Below are positions 1 through 7,571 of a DNA stretch of 64,000 nt, in pieces (position 1 is the stretch's first letter; the number at the start of each line of letters is the position of its first letter). The DNA is from Lachnospiraceae bacterium (GTDB lineage Bacteria > Bacillota > Clostridia > Lachnospirales > Lachnospiraceae), in assembly GCA_024685005.1 (NCBI GenBank), contig JAIKWF010000099.1, positions 1 to 64,000 of the forward strand, written 5' to 3'. The position numbers were made by a program, and so were the translations under genes. Under the pieces are notes generated by a model. That model searched no databases. It was not told the origin of the DNA and saw nothing but the letters and a program-made list of their open reading frames with translations.

Positions 1-888
1 ATGGAAGAAAATCGAAAAGAACAATTCAATATTCCGGATACCGGCTGCGGCATGCTGTATCTGTGCGCAACGCCCATCGGAAACTTAGGGGACCTGTCTC
101 CCCGCATTATGGAAACACTTTCCGGGGTTGATCTGATCGCAGCGGAGGATACCAGAAACAGTATCCGTCTGCTGAATCATTTTGACATTCATACCCCCAT
201 GACCAGTTATCATGAATATAATAAGACCGAAAAAGCGGATGAGCTCATCGGGCAGATGCGCAGGGGGAAGAATATCGCTCTGATCACGGATGCGGGAACG
301 CCTGCCATCTCAGATCCGGGAGAAGTGCTGGTGGCCAAGTGCCATGAGGCCGGTATCAAGGTCACTTCCTTGCCGGGGCCGGCAGCCTGTATCACGGCGC
401 TGACTTTATCCGGACTTCCCACCAGACGATTTTGCTTCGAGGGTTTTTTACCGGATGATAAAAAAGAGCGAAAAGAGATCCTCGGCGAGCTGGAAAATGA
501 GATGCGGACCATGATCCTCTATGCGCCGCCCCACGATCTGCGGGGTATTTTAAAGCTTTTGTATGAACATCTGGGAGAGAGGCGGATCACCATCTGCCGG
601 GAACTGACCAAGAAATTTGAGACGGTTTTGCCCACCACCCTGGAAAGTGCCATAAAGATGTATGAGGAAGAAGATCCACGGGGTGAGTATGTTCTGGTGG
701 TGGAAGGCCGCAGCAGAGAAGAGATGATCCGGCAGCGCCAAAAGGCCTTTGAAGAAATGTCGGTTTCGGATCATGTCCGGATGTATGAAGAAAAAGGGCA
801 TGACAGAAAAGAGGCCATGAAACTGGCGGCAAAGGACCGGGGCATCAGTAAAAGAGAGATCTACCAAAGCCTTCTGGAAACAGAATAA
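1..888 (+). CDS. rsmI: 16S rRNA (cytidine-2'-O)-methyltransferase RsmI
   Basis: The protein matches the RsmI family, SAM-dependent enzymes that 2'-O-methylate C1402 of 16S rRNA in the ribosomal decoding centre. The family core begins at residue 18 with MLYLCATPIGNLGD, followed by the AAEDTR segment, the glycine-rich ITDAGTPAISDPG stretch and the SLPGPAA loop, all typical of the tetrapyrrole-methylase fold. The length of 295 residues is normal. The first 17 residues precede the usual family start, and the window begins exactly at this ATG, so either a start further upstream or one at residue 18 is possible. A small membrane protein follows after 27 bases, probably in the same transcript. Confidence 0.93.
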   Translation: MEENRKEQFNIPDTGCGMLYLCATPIGNLGDLSPRIMETLSGVDLIAAEDTRNSIRLLNHFDIHTPMTSYHEYNKTEKADELIGQMRRGKNIALITDAGTPAISDPGEVLVAKCHEAGIKVTSLPGPAACITALTLSGLPTRRFCFEGFLPDDKKERKEILGELENEMRTMILYAPPHDLRGILKLLYEHLGERRITICRELTKKFETVLPTTLESAIKMYEEEDPRGEYVLVVEGRSREEMIRQRQKAFEEMSVSDHVRMYEEKGHDRKEAMKLAAKDRGISKREIYQSLLETE

Positions 889-915
889 GCGGAGGCTTAA
901 AACGAGGAGGATCAT

Positions 916-1098
916 ATGCAGGAGAGGGAACTGGAAGAGCGGATCCGTTATCTGGAAGAGAACGTGATCAAAGAGGATATCGATCAGCGGGGGATCACCA
1001 CGGGGATTCCTTTCATGAAAAAGAAGGATTATTATGTAGTGGCTCTTTTTGCGGCTGTTTGTCTGATTCTGATCATTGTGGGGGGATTTTTGAAATGA
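916..1098 (+). CDS. small single-pass membrane protein, unknown function
   Basis: This 60-residue protein has a charged, probably helical N-terminal half (ERELEERIRYLEENVIKE) and one hydrophobic segment near residues 41-58, so it should be a tail-anchored membrane protein. A strong ribosome binding site (GAGGA) lies 6-9 bases before its ATG. Its stop codon overlaps the ATG of the next gene in an ATGA junction, which suggests translational coupling to the permease-acyltransferase fusion. I recognise no family. The coupling makes an accessory role for the large downstream protein possible, but that is inference. Confidence 0.7.
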   Translation: MQERELEERIRYLEENVIKEDIDQRGITTGIPFMKKKDYYVVALFAAVCLILIIVGGFLK

Positions 1099-3752
1099 AT
1101 GATGTGGAAAAAAGCATTCAGCAGGAGGTATATTTCGGTACCTACCCGGTGCTTCCGAAGGAACGCAAATACGGATTCATAGATGCTCTTTTGGTTCTTT
1201 CCGGATATTGTATTGCCACATGGAGCTACACCCAGGGTTCTTATCTGGCAACGCTGGTTAATTTCAAACAGCTTTTGATCGGTGCTTTTGCAGCGGCTCT
1301 TTTTATGCTTCTGATCTATCAGCTTCCTGTGATCCTGTCCGTTCGCTACGGAATCGATATTTGGATCTGGCTTCGCAGTGTTTTCGGATTTAAAGGCGTC
1401 AATCTGGTCACGGTGTTGATCATTCTTGTGAATTTCCCATGGTATGCAGTCTGTTGTGAGCTGTTTGCGGATTCCATGGAAAACCTTTTAAAGATTTTCG
1501 GGATTCCGTTGTTTCCGGGAGGTCATCTTGTTTTAAGCATTTCCTGTGTAGTGATCGGAACCTTTATCGCCTACAAAGGCATTGGCAGCATCACCTGGAC
1601 GACGAGAATACTGGTTCCCCTTCTTTTGCTTGTGGGTATGGTGGTTGTCGTTGTGGGTATGACCTCGGTTCCTCTGGATGTGATCTGGAATTACAGACCG
1701 GAATTGTCAGGGGATGCGGACAGCACCATTAATTATATCCTTTCCATTGAGGCCAATTTTGCCTTTGTCATTACGCTGGTGGGAGGAATGGCGGAAGTCC
1801 CCAGAATCTGTAAATCCGAGAGATCCGGTTTCTATGCCGGTGTTCTGGGACAGGGACTGGCCGGCTCCTTTTTCGTGGTGGTAGGGGCAGTAATGGCCAT
1901 TGCCATGCGGCATGTGACCGGTCAGATGATCGACGATCCCACCCTTATGCTGGCTACGTTATCTGCTCCCATTCTGGGTCTTTCTTCCCTTCTTTTGGTA
2001 GCATTTGCCAACATCGGTACCCAGGCGGTAGGATCTTATATTTACGGCGTTATGCTGAAAACCACTTTTCCGAAGATCTCTTACAGAGTGCTGATCTTGA
2101 TCCTGGGAGCTTACGTCACGCTGCTTTGCATCTGGGGAAAGATCACAGAGTATTTCGGAAGCTTTTTAACGGTGGGAGCCTGCGTTTATGCACCTTTGGC
2201 AGCCCTTTTGTTTGTGGACTTTTTCCTGGTCCGAAAGCAGAAGCTGGATCTGAAAAGCGCCTTCGGACTGAAGGGGCATCACTCCTACGATTATACCCGC
2301 GGATATAACCTGGTGGGATTGATCTGTCTGGTGTTCGGCTTTGCCCTTTCCCTGCTGATCTATGATCCTATTAAGGGGATCGTTCATATCCATGTTCTTT
2401 TTGTGCTGACACCCACAGGCTGTTCTTTCCTTGCCACGGGGATTTTGTATTATCTTCTTTGCAAGCTGGCACCCGTCAGACGGTATGTGCGAAAAGATGC
2501 CTGTGTGATCCCGGATAAAAAGCCCTTTGACAGGAAAAAAGTTCCGCCGAAGCAGAATCTTTTCCTGTTTCCCTTCATTCTTCTGGCTTGTAAGGTGATC
2601 ACCTCCGCCAATAAGCTGAAGATTGATAAGCACAATATGGAAGGCATCAAACCGCCCTTCCTTGTTCTGGGAACCCATCAGTCCTTTACGGACTTTTATG
2701 TTACGCCCCTTTGCCTGGCGCCTTACCGGGCCAACTATATTTCGGAGCTGGAGGGTTTTGAGCTTTACGGAGAATGGATTTACAGACAGATCGGCTGTCT
2801 CGGTACAAGAAAATTCATAACGGACCATGCCCTTGTGAGTAATATCCGAAAGGTCATTGGCAGAAAAGGCATCATGGTGATCTACCCTGAAGCCCGGTAT
2901 GCCAATGTGGGTACTTCTTCACAGCTGCCCATGTCTGTTGCAAAGCTGGTGCGGCTTTTAAAGGTTCCCGTTGTGACGCTGAATATGCAGGGCAACTATC
3001 TGCTTTCTCCGATCTGGAACCTGAAGACCCGCAAAAGCGTAAAGCTTCATGCAGACGTTACCTGTGCCATCACCAAAGAACAGGCAGAAACACTTAGTGC
3101 CGAGGAGATTTACAAGATCCTTTCCGGGCACCTGGAATTCGACGAGTACAGATACCAGCGGGAAAACAAGATGGTCATTGCCGATGATTTCCGCGCGGAA
3201 GGGCTGCATATGCCGCTGTATCAGTGTATCTGCTGCAAAAAAGAGTTTACAACGGAAACAAAGGGCGCCGTGATCCGGTGCAGATCCTGCGGGGCTTCCT
3301 ATGAAATGGATGAGTTTGGGACGCTGCATAAGGCAGGATCGGATGAGACGCTCTATATCCCTGACTGGTATGAATGGCAGCGGGAGCAGGTGAAAAAACA
3401 GATCGATGCAGACAGCTATGAACTGGACATGAAAGTACAGGTGGACGCTTTACCTAATGCATTCAATTTTGTGGATTGCGGCAAGGGCCGCCTTGTGCAT
3501 AACAAAAACGGCTTTGATCTGACGCTGTATAACTACAGAACGGATCAAACAGAAACCCTGCATTTTTCTCCCAAGTCCTGCTTTTCCATCCATACGGAGT
3601 ATGATTACAGAGGAAAGGGGCAGTGCGTAACGCTTTCAACCATGGATGATACATTTTTCATCTATCCGCTGGAAGAAGGATTTAATGCAACGAAAATCCA
3701 GTTCGCCACGGAATATATGGCGGCCCCCTCTTTACAATTGGGAAAACCTTAG
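1095..3752 (+). CDS. NCS1-type permease fused to PlsC-like acyltransferase and zinc ribbon
   Basis: The 885-residue protein has two halves usually seen separately. Residues about 25-475 are a polytopic permease resembling the NCS1 cytosine/purine transporters, with roughly twelve hydrophobic segments. Residues about 500-690 resemble glycerolipid acyltransferases: an HX4D motif reads HQSFTD (His528), and YPEARY near residue 598 fits the PEGTRS-type block. A four-cysteine zinc ribbon follows (C711-x2-C714-x14-C729-x2-C732), then a C-terminal domain of about 130 residues that I cannot place. The ATG at 1095 is chosen over an in-frame ATG at 1059 because GGGGGG sits 8 bases upstream and it overlaps the preceding stop as ATGA. 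Acyl carrier protein, a common acyl donor for such enzymes, is the next gene. No internal stop separates the halves. Substrates of both halves are unknown. Confidence 0.8.
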   Translation: MNDVEKSIQQEVYFGTYPVLPKERKYGFIDALLVLSGYCIATWSYTQGSYLATLVNFKQLLIGAFAAALFMLLIYQLPVILSVRYGIDIWIWLRSVFGFKGVNLVTVLIILVNFPWYAVCCELFADSMENLLKIFGIPLFPGGHLVLSISCVVIGTFIAYKGIGSITWTTRILVPLLLLVGMVVVVVGMTSVPLDVIWNYRPELSGDADSTINYILSIEANFAFVITLVGGMAEVPRICKSERSGFYAGVLGQGLAGSFFVVVGAVMAIAMRHVTGQMIDDPTLMLATLSAPILGLSSLLLVAFANIGTQAVGSYIYGVMLKTTFPKISYRVLILILGAYVTLLCIWGKITEYFGSFLTVGACVYAPLAALLFVDFFLVRKQKLDLKSAFGLKGHHSYDYTRGYNLVGLICLVFGFALSLLIYDPIKGIVHIHVLFVLTPTGCSFLATGILYYLLCKLAPVRRYVRKDACVIPDKKPFDRKKVPPKQNLFLFPFILLACKVITSANKLKIDKHNMEGIKPPFLVLGTHQSFTDFYVTPLCLAPYRANYISELEGFELYGEWIYRQIGCLGTRKFITDHALVSNIRKVIGRKGIMVIYPEARYANVGTSSQLPMSVAKLVRLLKVPVVTLNMQGNYLLSPIWNLKTRKSVKLHADVTCAITKEQAETLSAEEIYKILSGHLEFDEYRYQRENKMVIADDFRAEGLHMPLYQCICCKKEFTTETKGAVIRCRSCGASYEMDEFGTLHKAGSDETLYIPDWYEWQREQVKKQIDADSYELDMKVQVDALPNAFNFVDCGKGRLVHNKNGFDLTLYNYRTDQTETLHFSPKSCFSIHTEYDYRGKGQCVTLSTMDDTFFIYPLEEGFNATKIQFATEYMAAPSLQLGKP

Positions 3753-3759
3753 TTATAAT
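3731..3759 (+). promoter_or_regulatory. sigma-A-type promoter for acpP
   Basis: TTTACA and TATAAT are separated by exactly 17 bases. The -35 lies in the last codons of the permease-acyltransferase gene, so acpP can be transcribed on its own as well as by read-through. Confidence 0.75.
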
Positions 3760-3828
3760 CATTTCGAATATAGCAGGCGGAGGAGCGATGCCGCCATATT
3801 TTGAAAAGGATTAAAGGAGACTGTTATT

Positions 3829-4065
3829 ATGTTGGAAAGAGTGATTGAGATCATTAAGGAAACTCTGAACGTGGAGGGAATGGAGATTACGGAAGAGACC
3901 AGCTTTAAGGACGATATCGGTGCTGATTCACTGGACCTTTACGAGCTGTTGCAGGCATTTGATGATGAATATGGTGTAGGAATCCCCGAAGAGGAAGAGG
4001 AACTGGAGAAACTGGAGACCGTAGGAGCTGTAGTAGAGTATTTAAAGAGCAAAGGAATCGAATAA
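3829..4065 (+). CDS. acpP: acyl carrier protein
   Basis: This acidic 78-residue protein has the acyl carrier protein fold signature, with the phosphopantetheine attachment serine in GADSLDLYELL (Ser37). It carries growing acyl chains in fatty acid synthesis and donates them to acyltransferases in the cytosol. AAAGGAG lies 8 bases upstream of the ATG. The usual family residues after the serine, DxVEL, read DLYEL here, and the DDEYGVGIPEEEEE helix is strongly acidic. It lies away from any fab cluster in this window, between a PlsC-containing fusion and a DHH phosphoesterase. It could be the housekeeping ACP or a dedicated one. Confidence 0.9.
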   Translation: MLERVIEIIKETLNVEGMEITEETSFKDDIGADSLDLYELLQAFDDEYGVGIPEEEEELEKLETVGAVVEYLKSKGIE

Positions 4066-4080
4066 AAACTGCCCCAGATG

Positions 4081-4109
4081 TTGAAATATTTTGCCGATTC
4101 TTCTATAAT
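4081..4109 (+). promoter_or_regulatory. promoter for DHH phosphoesterase
   Basis: TTGAAA and TATAAT are spaced by 17 bases, about 50 bases ahead of the phosphoesterase ATG. Confidence 0.7.
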
Positions 4110-4159
4110 TATAAGTGCTTATGTATGGGCAAAAACAAGGGGAAAAGGAGAACTGATTT

Positions 4160-5080
4160 ATGAGACTGGTTACGCGTTCGGATTTTGATGGTCTTGCCTG
4201 TGCCGCTTTATTGAAGGAAGCAGGGATCATCGACAGTTGGAAATTTGCTCATCCCAAGGATCTGCAGGACGGATTGATCCCGGTTGACGAGAACGATTGC
4301 CTGGCAAATGTGCCTTATGTGAAAGGCTGTGGACTTTGGTTCGATCATCACGCCAGTGAGCAGGAACGAATGAATTTCGATTTCGAGTTCAAGGGCGAGA
4401 GCAGAGTCACCCCTTCCTGTGCGCGTTTGATCTATGAATATTACGGCGGTAAGGAAAAGTTCCCGCAGTTTGATGATATGATGGAAGCTGTTGATAAAGT
4501 GGATTCCGGTCATCTGGAGATCTCCGATGTGATGGATCCGAAGGGCTGGGTGCTGGTTGGATTTTTGATGGATCCCCGTACCGGTCTGGGACGGTGGAGA
4601 GAGTTCACCATCAGTAACTATCAGCTGATGGAAGAACTGATCGATGCCTGCCGTACCATGACGACGGATCAGATCCTTAACCTTCCCGATGTGAAAGAAC
4701 GGATTGAGATTTACTTCGAGCAGACAGAGAAGTTTAAAGAGATGGTAAAGGAACACACTCATGTGGACGGCAACCTGATCATTACGGACCTTCGCGGTGT
4801 GAATCCCATCTACTCCTGTAACCGGTTTATGATCTATTCCATGTATCCGGAGCAGAATATTTCCGCCTGGATCGTAAGCGGCAAGGGCGGCGCGGGCTGC
4901 TCTGCAGCTGTAGGATACAGTATTTTGAACCGCACCTCCGACGTAAACGTGGGATCTTTGATGCTCAAGTACGGCGGCGGCGGACATAAGGCAGTGGGAA
5001 CCTGCCAGTTCTCCGATGAGAATATGGAGACGGAGCTTCCCAAGATGCTGAAGGAACTCAGCGATCTTGCCAATGCCTGA
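4160..5080 (+). CDS. DHH-family phosphoesterase
   Basis: The 306-residue protein has the DHH superfamily pattern: aspartates in RSDFDG (residues 6-11), the DHH triad at residues 62-64, and a C-terminal GGGGHKAVG nucleotide- or nucleic-acid-binding loop near residue 283 (the DHHA1-like part). Such enzymes are metal-dependent phosphoesterases acting on short oligonucleotides, cyclic dinucleotides or pAp. It lacks the N-terminal membrane and PAS parts of GdpP and is shorter than RecJ, so the substrate cannot be set from the sequence. It has its own promoter and RBS (AAAAGGAG) and ends at a strong terminator. Confidence 0.82.
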   Translation: MRLVTRSDFDGLACAALLKEAGIIDSWKFAHPKDLQDGLIPVDENDCLANVPYVKGCGLWFDHHASEQERMNFDFEFKGESRVTPSCARLIYEYYGGKEKFPQFDDMMEAVDKVDSGHLEISDVMDPKGWVLVGFLMDPRTGLGRWREFTISNYQLMEELIDACRTMTTDQILNLPDVKERIEIYFEQTEKFKEMVKEHTHVDGNLIITDLRGVNPIYSCNRFMIYSMYPEQNISAWIVSGKGGAGCSAAVGYSILNRTSDVNVGSLMLKYGGGGHKAVGTCQFSDENMETELPKMLKELSDLANA

Positions 5081-5105
5081 ATGGCAAAGCATACAGAATA
5101 AAAAT

Positions 5106-5136
5106 AAGAGCAGAGGTTTTTTCCTCTGCTCTTTTC
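5106..5136. terminator. bidirectional intrinsic terminator
   Basis: An 11-bp perfect stem (AAGAGCAGAGG with CCTCTGCTCTT) encloses a T6 loop and is followed by a T-rich tract. It lies between two convergent genes and can serve both. Confidence 0.85.
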
Positions 5137-5162
5137 TTTTGCCTTTTATTTTTGTCGTGGCT

Positions 5163-5900
5163 TTAGTCCGTCATCCCCGGCTGCCAGTATTCGGTCCAGA
5201 TACTGCGAAGCTGGCTGCAGGAACTTTTGGGAAGCTCCACACCGGTATCATCGATAAAAATGATCCCGGTTTTTTCAACGGATTTGATGTATTGCAGGTT
5301 GATCAGGAAGCTGGCACCGCACAGACAGAAGCGCTCATCCGTAAGGATGGGATCCATTTTGTTGCGGAAGGATCCGGAAAAGGAGACACTGCGAAGTACT
5401 TTGTTTCCGGATAAATGATACAGGATACAGCGACCGTCCAGCTCTGCATAGATCAGCTTGTCAAAGTCGATCAAAACGGAACCTTCCTTGGTCTTTACCT
5501 GGAACTGCTGGCGTTTGCGCTCATTGATCAGTTTCACCATGTCCTGGAAGACATGAAAAAACTTCTCCGGCTCCACGGGTTTGAGCAGATAATGAAATGC
5601 CCGTACTTCGTAGGACTGAAGAGCAAACTCGGAAGATGAGGTCAGATACAGAAACATACCGTTTTCATCGTAATCTCGTATATCCTTCCCCAGCATGATC
5701 CCGTTCTTTTGCGGCATCAGAATGTCAAGAATGTAGATATCAAACAAATCGCCTCCGGAGACATCTGCCATTAACTCCTCTCCACCGGAGTAATCCCTGA
5801 TATAAAAGGTTTCGTTACGATTTTTTGAATACGCATCAAGCATGCGACGCAAAAGCTTTATTTGACTGGATTCGTCATCACAAATTGCAATTTTTATCAT
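5163..5900 (-). CDS. LytTR-family response regulator (AgrA/ComE type), orphan
   Basis: An N-terminal receiver domain with acidic pocket D8/D9 and phosphoacceptor D59 (YILDILMP) is followed by a LytTR DNA-binding domain from about residue 130, in which FCLCGASFLINLQYI is the characteristic block. The length of 245 residues matches AgrA-type regulators. These usually respond to a peptide-sensing HPK10 kinase, but no kinase, peptide or exporter gene lies beside it, so it is an orphan here. The start ATG has no clear Shine-Dalgarno sequence, and a promoter -10 ends only 6 bases upstream, so translation may be leaderless. Confidence 0.88.
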   Translation of the reverse strand: MIKIAICDDESSQIKLLRRMLDAYSKNRNETFYIRDYSGGEELMADVSGGDLFDIYILDILMPQKNGIMLGKDIRDYDENGMFLYLTSSSEFALQSYEVRAFHYLLKPVEPEKFFHVFQDMVKLINERKRQQFQVKTKEGSVLIDFDKLIYAELDGRCILYHLSGNKVLRSVSFSGSFRNKMDPILTDERFCLCGASFLINLQYIKSVEKTGIIFIDDTGVELPKSSCSQLRSIWTEYWQPGMTD

Positions 5901-5906
5901 AGCTCA

Positions 5907-5935
5907 ATTATATTATTTTTTTCTTAAGAAATCAA
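5907..5935 (-). promoter_or_regulatory. promoter of the LytTR gene, apparently leaderless
   Basis: Read on the minus strand, TTGATT and TATAAT are 17 bases apart, and the -10 ends 6 bases before the start codon. Transcription should therefore begin at or next to the A of ATG. Confidence 0.5.
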
Positions 5936-5990
5936 ATTTTACAATAAAAAAACCAAAATTTACAAAAAAGCGTCAAAAGCAGTAAAAAAT

Positions 5991-5999
5991 TGATATAAT
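5991..5999 (+). promoter_or_regulatory. extended -10 promoter of a candidate small RNA
   Basis: TGATATAAT is an extended -10 (TGN plus TATAAT). The -35 region is weak: the best candidate is GTCAAA at 5972, with 16-base spacing. The downstream stretch has no good ORF and ends at a terminator. Confidence 0.5.
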
Positions 6000-6005
6000 A
6001 ACCGT

Positions 6006-6134
6006 AACTGAGAAGAGAGGAATTAACGTAATCGTAGAGATAATCGGCGCCGGATCGAAGCGGTGTCGCAAAAGGGTTATGGGAGGATAAGCGAAGGCAT
6101 CGGATGAGCGATCATCGGATGCCTTCTTTTTTTG
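6006..6134 (+). ncRNA. candidate structured small RNA
   Basis: The 311-base gap between the LytTR gene and perR holds a promoter and a terminator with about 90 bases between them that encode no convincing protein. I can fold AUAAUC (about 6041) against GGUUAU, and just inside it GGCGCCG against CGGUGUC, which leaves an asymmetric GCAAAAG bulge on the 3' side. The stem uses several G-U pairs. It resembles no riboswitch I recognise, and the terminator before perR argues against a simple 5' leader. It is either a free sRNA or an attenuated leader. Confidence 0.4.
6093..6133 (+). terminator. intrinsic terminator after the candidate small RNA
   Basis: GAAGGCATC pairs with GATGCCTTC. After one G-G mismatch, GATG pairs with CATC around a 6-base loop. 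A run of seven T follows. Confidence 0.75.
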
Positions 6135-6143
6135 AAAACAGTC

Positions 6144-6172
6144 TTGACTTGCAGGATAGATTTGATTAAAAT
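6144..6172 (+). promoter_or_regulatory. promoter of perR operon
   Basis: TTGACT and TAAAAT are 17 bases apart, about 40 bases ahead of the perR ATG. Confidence 0.7.
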
Positions 6173-6185
6173 AAAACAGTAATCA
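6163..6185. promoter_or_regulatory. inverted repeat over the perR -10, possible operator
   Basis: TGATTA and TAATCA form a perfect 6-bp inverted repeat with an 11-base spacer, covering the -10 and the probable transcription start. This position fits autorepression. The spacing differs from the classic 7-1-7 PerR box, so the identity of the binding protein is uncertain. Confidence 0.35.
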
Positions 6186-6211
6186 TTCCTATTTTTGGAA
6201 AAGGATCGAAG

Positions 6212-6604
6212 ATGGCAGCATTAAAACACAGTAAACAAAGAGATGCGATCCTCGCTTTTCTGATGACCCGGAAGGATCATCCCACTGCGGATGTGGTATA
6301 TTCCGGATTGCGGGAGGAGTATCCGAATATTTCCCTGGGTACCGTTTATCGGAATCTGACGCTGCTTACGGACCTTGGGCAGATCCAGAGGCTCCGGCTT
6401 TCTGACGGGGTGGATCATTTTGATGCGGATACGTCACAGCATTATCATTTTCTGTGCACGAAATGCGGCTGCGTCATCGACCTTGAGATGGAGACGATCG
6501 ATAGGATCAATCAGCTTGCGGGAGCAGGCTTTGATGGTCAGATCGCCGGTAATGTCACCTATTTTTACGGGCTGTGTCCTGCCTGCAAAAAGGAGAATAA
6601 GTAA
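6212..6604 (+). CDS. perR: Fur-family peroxide-stress regulator, PerR-like
   Basis: This 130-residue protein is a Fur-family winged-helix repressor. The recognition region reads ISLGTVYRNLTLL, the regulatory metal site lies around DGVDHFDADTSQHYHF, and two CxxC pairs (CTKCG and CPAC) form the structural zinc site. The H-rich segment and the following gene, a peroxide-reducing rubrerythrin, favour PerR over Fur or Zur. PerR senses peroxide by metal-catalysed oxidation of its histidines and then releases DNA. The promoter carries an inverted repeat that fits autoregulation. The Shine-Dalgarno is modest (GGATCGAAG). Confidence 0.85.
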   Translation: MAALKHSKQRDAILAFLMTRKDHPTADVVYSGLREEYPNISLGTVYRNLTLLTDLGQIQRLRLSDGVDHFDADTSQHYHFLCTKCGCVIDLEMETIDRINQLAGAGFDGQIAGNVTYFYGLCPACKKENK

Positions 6605-6675
6605 CCCGCTAACCAAAGCAGGAAGACGGCAGGTAATGCCTGCAGCTTCCGGGATCAAAGAAAAGGAGAAGGATT

Positions 6676-7215
6676 ATGAAGTATGTATGTTCGGTATGTG
6701 GCTATGTGCATGAGGGAGACGAGCCTCCGGAAAAATGTCCGGTATGTAATGCGCCGGCTGAGAAATTCAACAAGCAGGAAGGAGAGCTGACCTGGGCTTC
6801 CGAGCATGTAGTGGGAGTGGCACAGGGTGTTTCCGAAGATATCCTTGAGGATCTTCGTGCGAACTTTAACGGTGAGTGCTCTGAGGTAGGTATGTATCTT
6901 GCTATGTCCCGCGTAGCCATCCGCGAAGGATATCCCGAGATCGGTGCTTATTATGAGAAAGCTGCCTGGGAAGAGGCTGAACATGCAGCAAAATTCGCAG
7001 AGCTTTTAGGAGAGGTTGTTACCGATTCCACCAAGAAGAATCTGGAGATGAGAGTAGAAGCTGAAAACGGCGCAACCGCAGGAAAGACTGATCTTGCGAA
7101 GCGTGCAAAGGCTGCTAACCTTGACGCCATCCATGACACCGTGCATGAAATGGCCCGCGACGAGGCCCGCCACGGCAAGGGATTTGCAGGTCTTTTGAAG
7201 AGATATTTCGGCTGA
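6676..7215 (+). CDS. reverse rubrerythrin (peroxide reductase)
   Basis: The 179-residue protein carries its rubredoxin domain at the N-terminus (CSVCGY near residue 5 and CPVCNAP near residue 21, the four iron ligands). The ferritin-like diiron domain follows at about residues 45-179, with ExxH motifs such as EEAEH and DEARH. Classical rubrerythrin has the opposite order, so this is the reverse type known from clostridia, where it reduces hydrogen peroxide with electrons from NADH via partner proteins. It lies 71 bases after perR with no separate promoter visible, consistent with a shared oxidative-stress transcript. AAAAGGAGAAGG precedes the ATG. Confidence 0.92.
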   Translation: MKYVCSVCGYVHEGDEPPEKCPVCNAPAEKFNKQEGELTWASEHVVGVAQGVSEDILEDLRANFNGECSEVGMYLAMSRVAIREGYPEIGAYYEKAAWEEAEHAAKFAELLGEVVTDSTKKNLEMRVEAENGATAGKTDLAKRAKAANLDAIHDTVHEMARDEARHGKGFAGLLKRYFG

Positions 7216-7216
7216 T

Positions 7217-7408
7217 ATGATGATCTATCCGGAGAATACGGTTTTTCTGATCATCTGCCTTGCGATCTTCGGCTTTGCCATATTCTGTCTGTTTCAGGGC
7301 ATGCTGTTCGGAGCCATGAGCTGCTTTATTCTGTCCATTTGCGGCTTCATTGCCCACTTTCGGGAGAGAAAAGCGGAAAAAAAGAGAAAGCAGGAATCGG
7401 ATGAGTAA
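7217..7408 (+). CDS. small two-helix membrane protein
   Basis: This 63-residue protein has two hydrophobic segments (about residues 8-27 and 29-46) and a highly charged C-terminal tail (RERKAEKKRKQESDE). It begins one base after the rubrerythrin stop with no Shine-Dalgarno of its own, so it is probably translated by re-initiation. An ATG three bases further on is an equally likely start. No family is recognised. Its place in the peroxide-stress operon suggests a membrane role there, which is inference. Confidence 0.6.
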   Translation: MMIYPENTVFLIICLAIFGFAIFCLFQGMLFGAMSCFILSICGFIAHFRERKAEKKRKQESDE

Positions 7409-7436
7409 GATCCACCGGTAAATAAACGTAAAAGAG

Positions 7437-7470
7437 ATGTCCTCCGCGAAGTTGCGGAGGGCATTTTTTC
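7437..7470 (+). terminator. intrinsic terminator of the perR operon
   Basis: CCTCCGC and GCGGAGG pair around GAAGTT, extended by ATGT with GCAT at the base, and are followed by T6. Confidence 0.85.
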
Positions 7471-7515
7471 TGCCGATTCGGGCGAAAATCCATAGACGAA
7501 ACGGAGTCTTGCCTT

Positions 7516-7521
7516 TATAAT
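7516..7521 (+). promoter_or_regulatory. -10 element ahead of the sensor kinase
   Basis: A perfect TATAAT is present. At 17-18 base spacing the -35 is poor (ATAGAC), so activator help is possible. The predicted transcript starts near 7528. Confidence 0.45.
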
Positions 7522-7571
7522 TGTGTATATAAGTGTTTGGAAAGGAGGCGGGGATTTCTATCCCGGCGGTA

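Noticed and set aside
5067..5639. Open frames on the plus strand across the LytTR gene
   Set aside because: They are antisense shadows. The minus-strand frame has clear receiver and LytTR domains, and the plus frames have no ribosome binding site or recognised family.
6006..6134. A known riboswitch controlling perR
   Set aside because: A strong terminator and a fresh promoter lie between it and perR, and the sequence lacks the core motifs of riboswitch classes I know.
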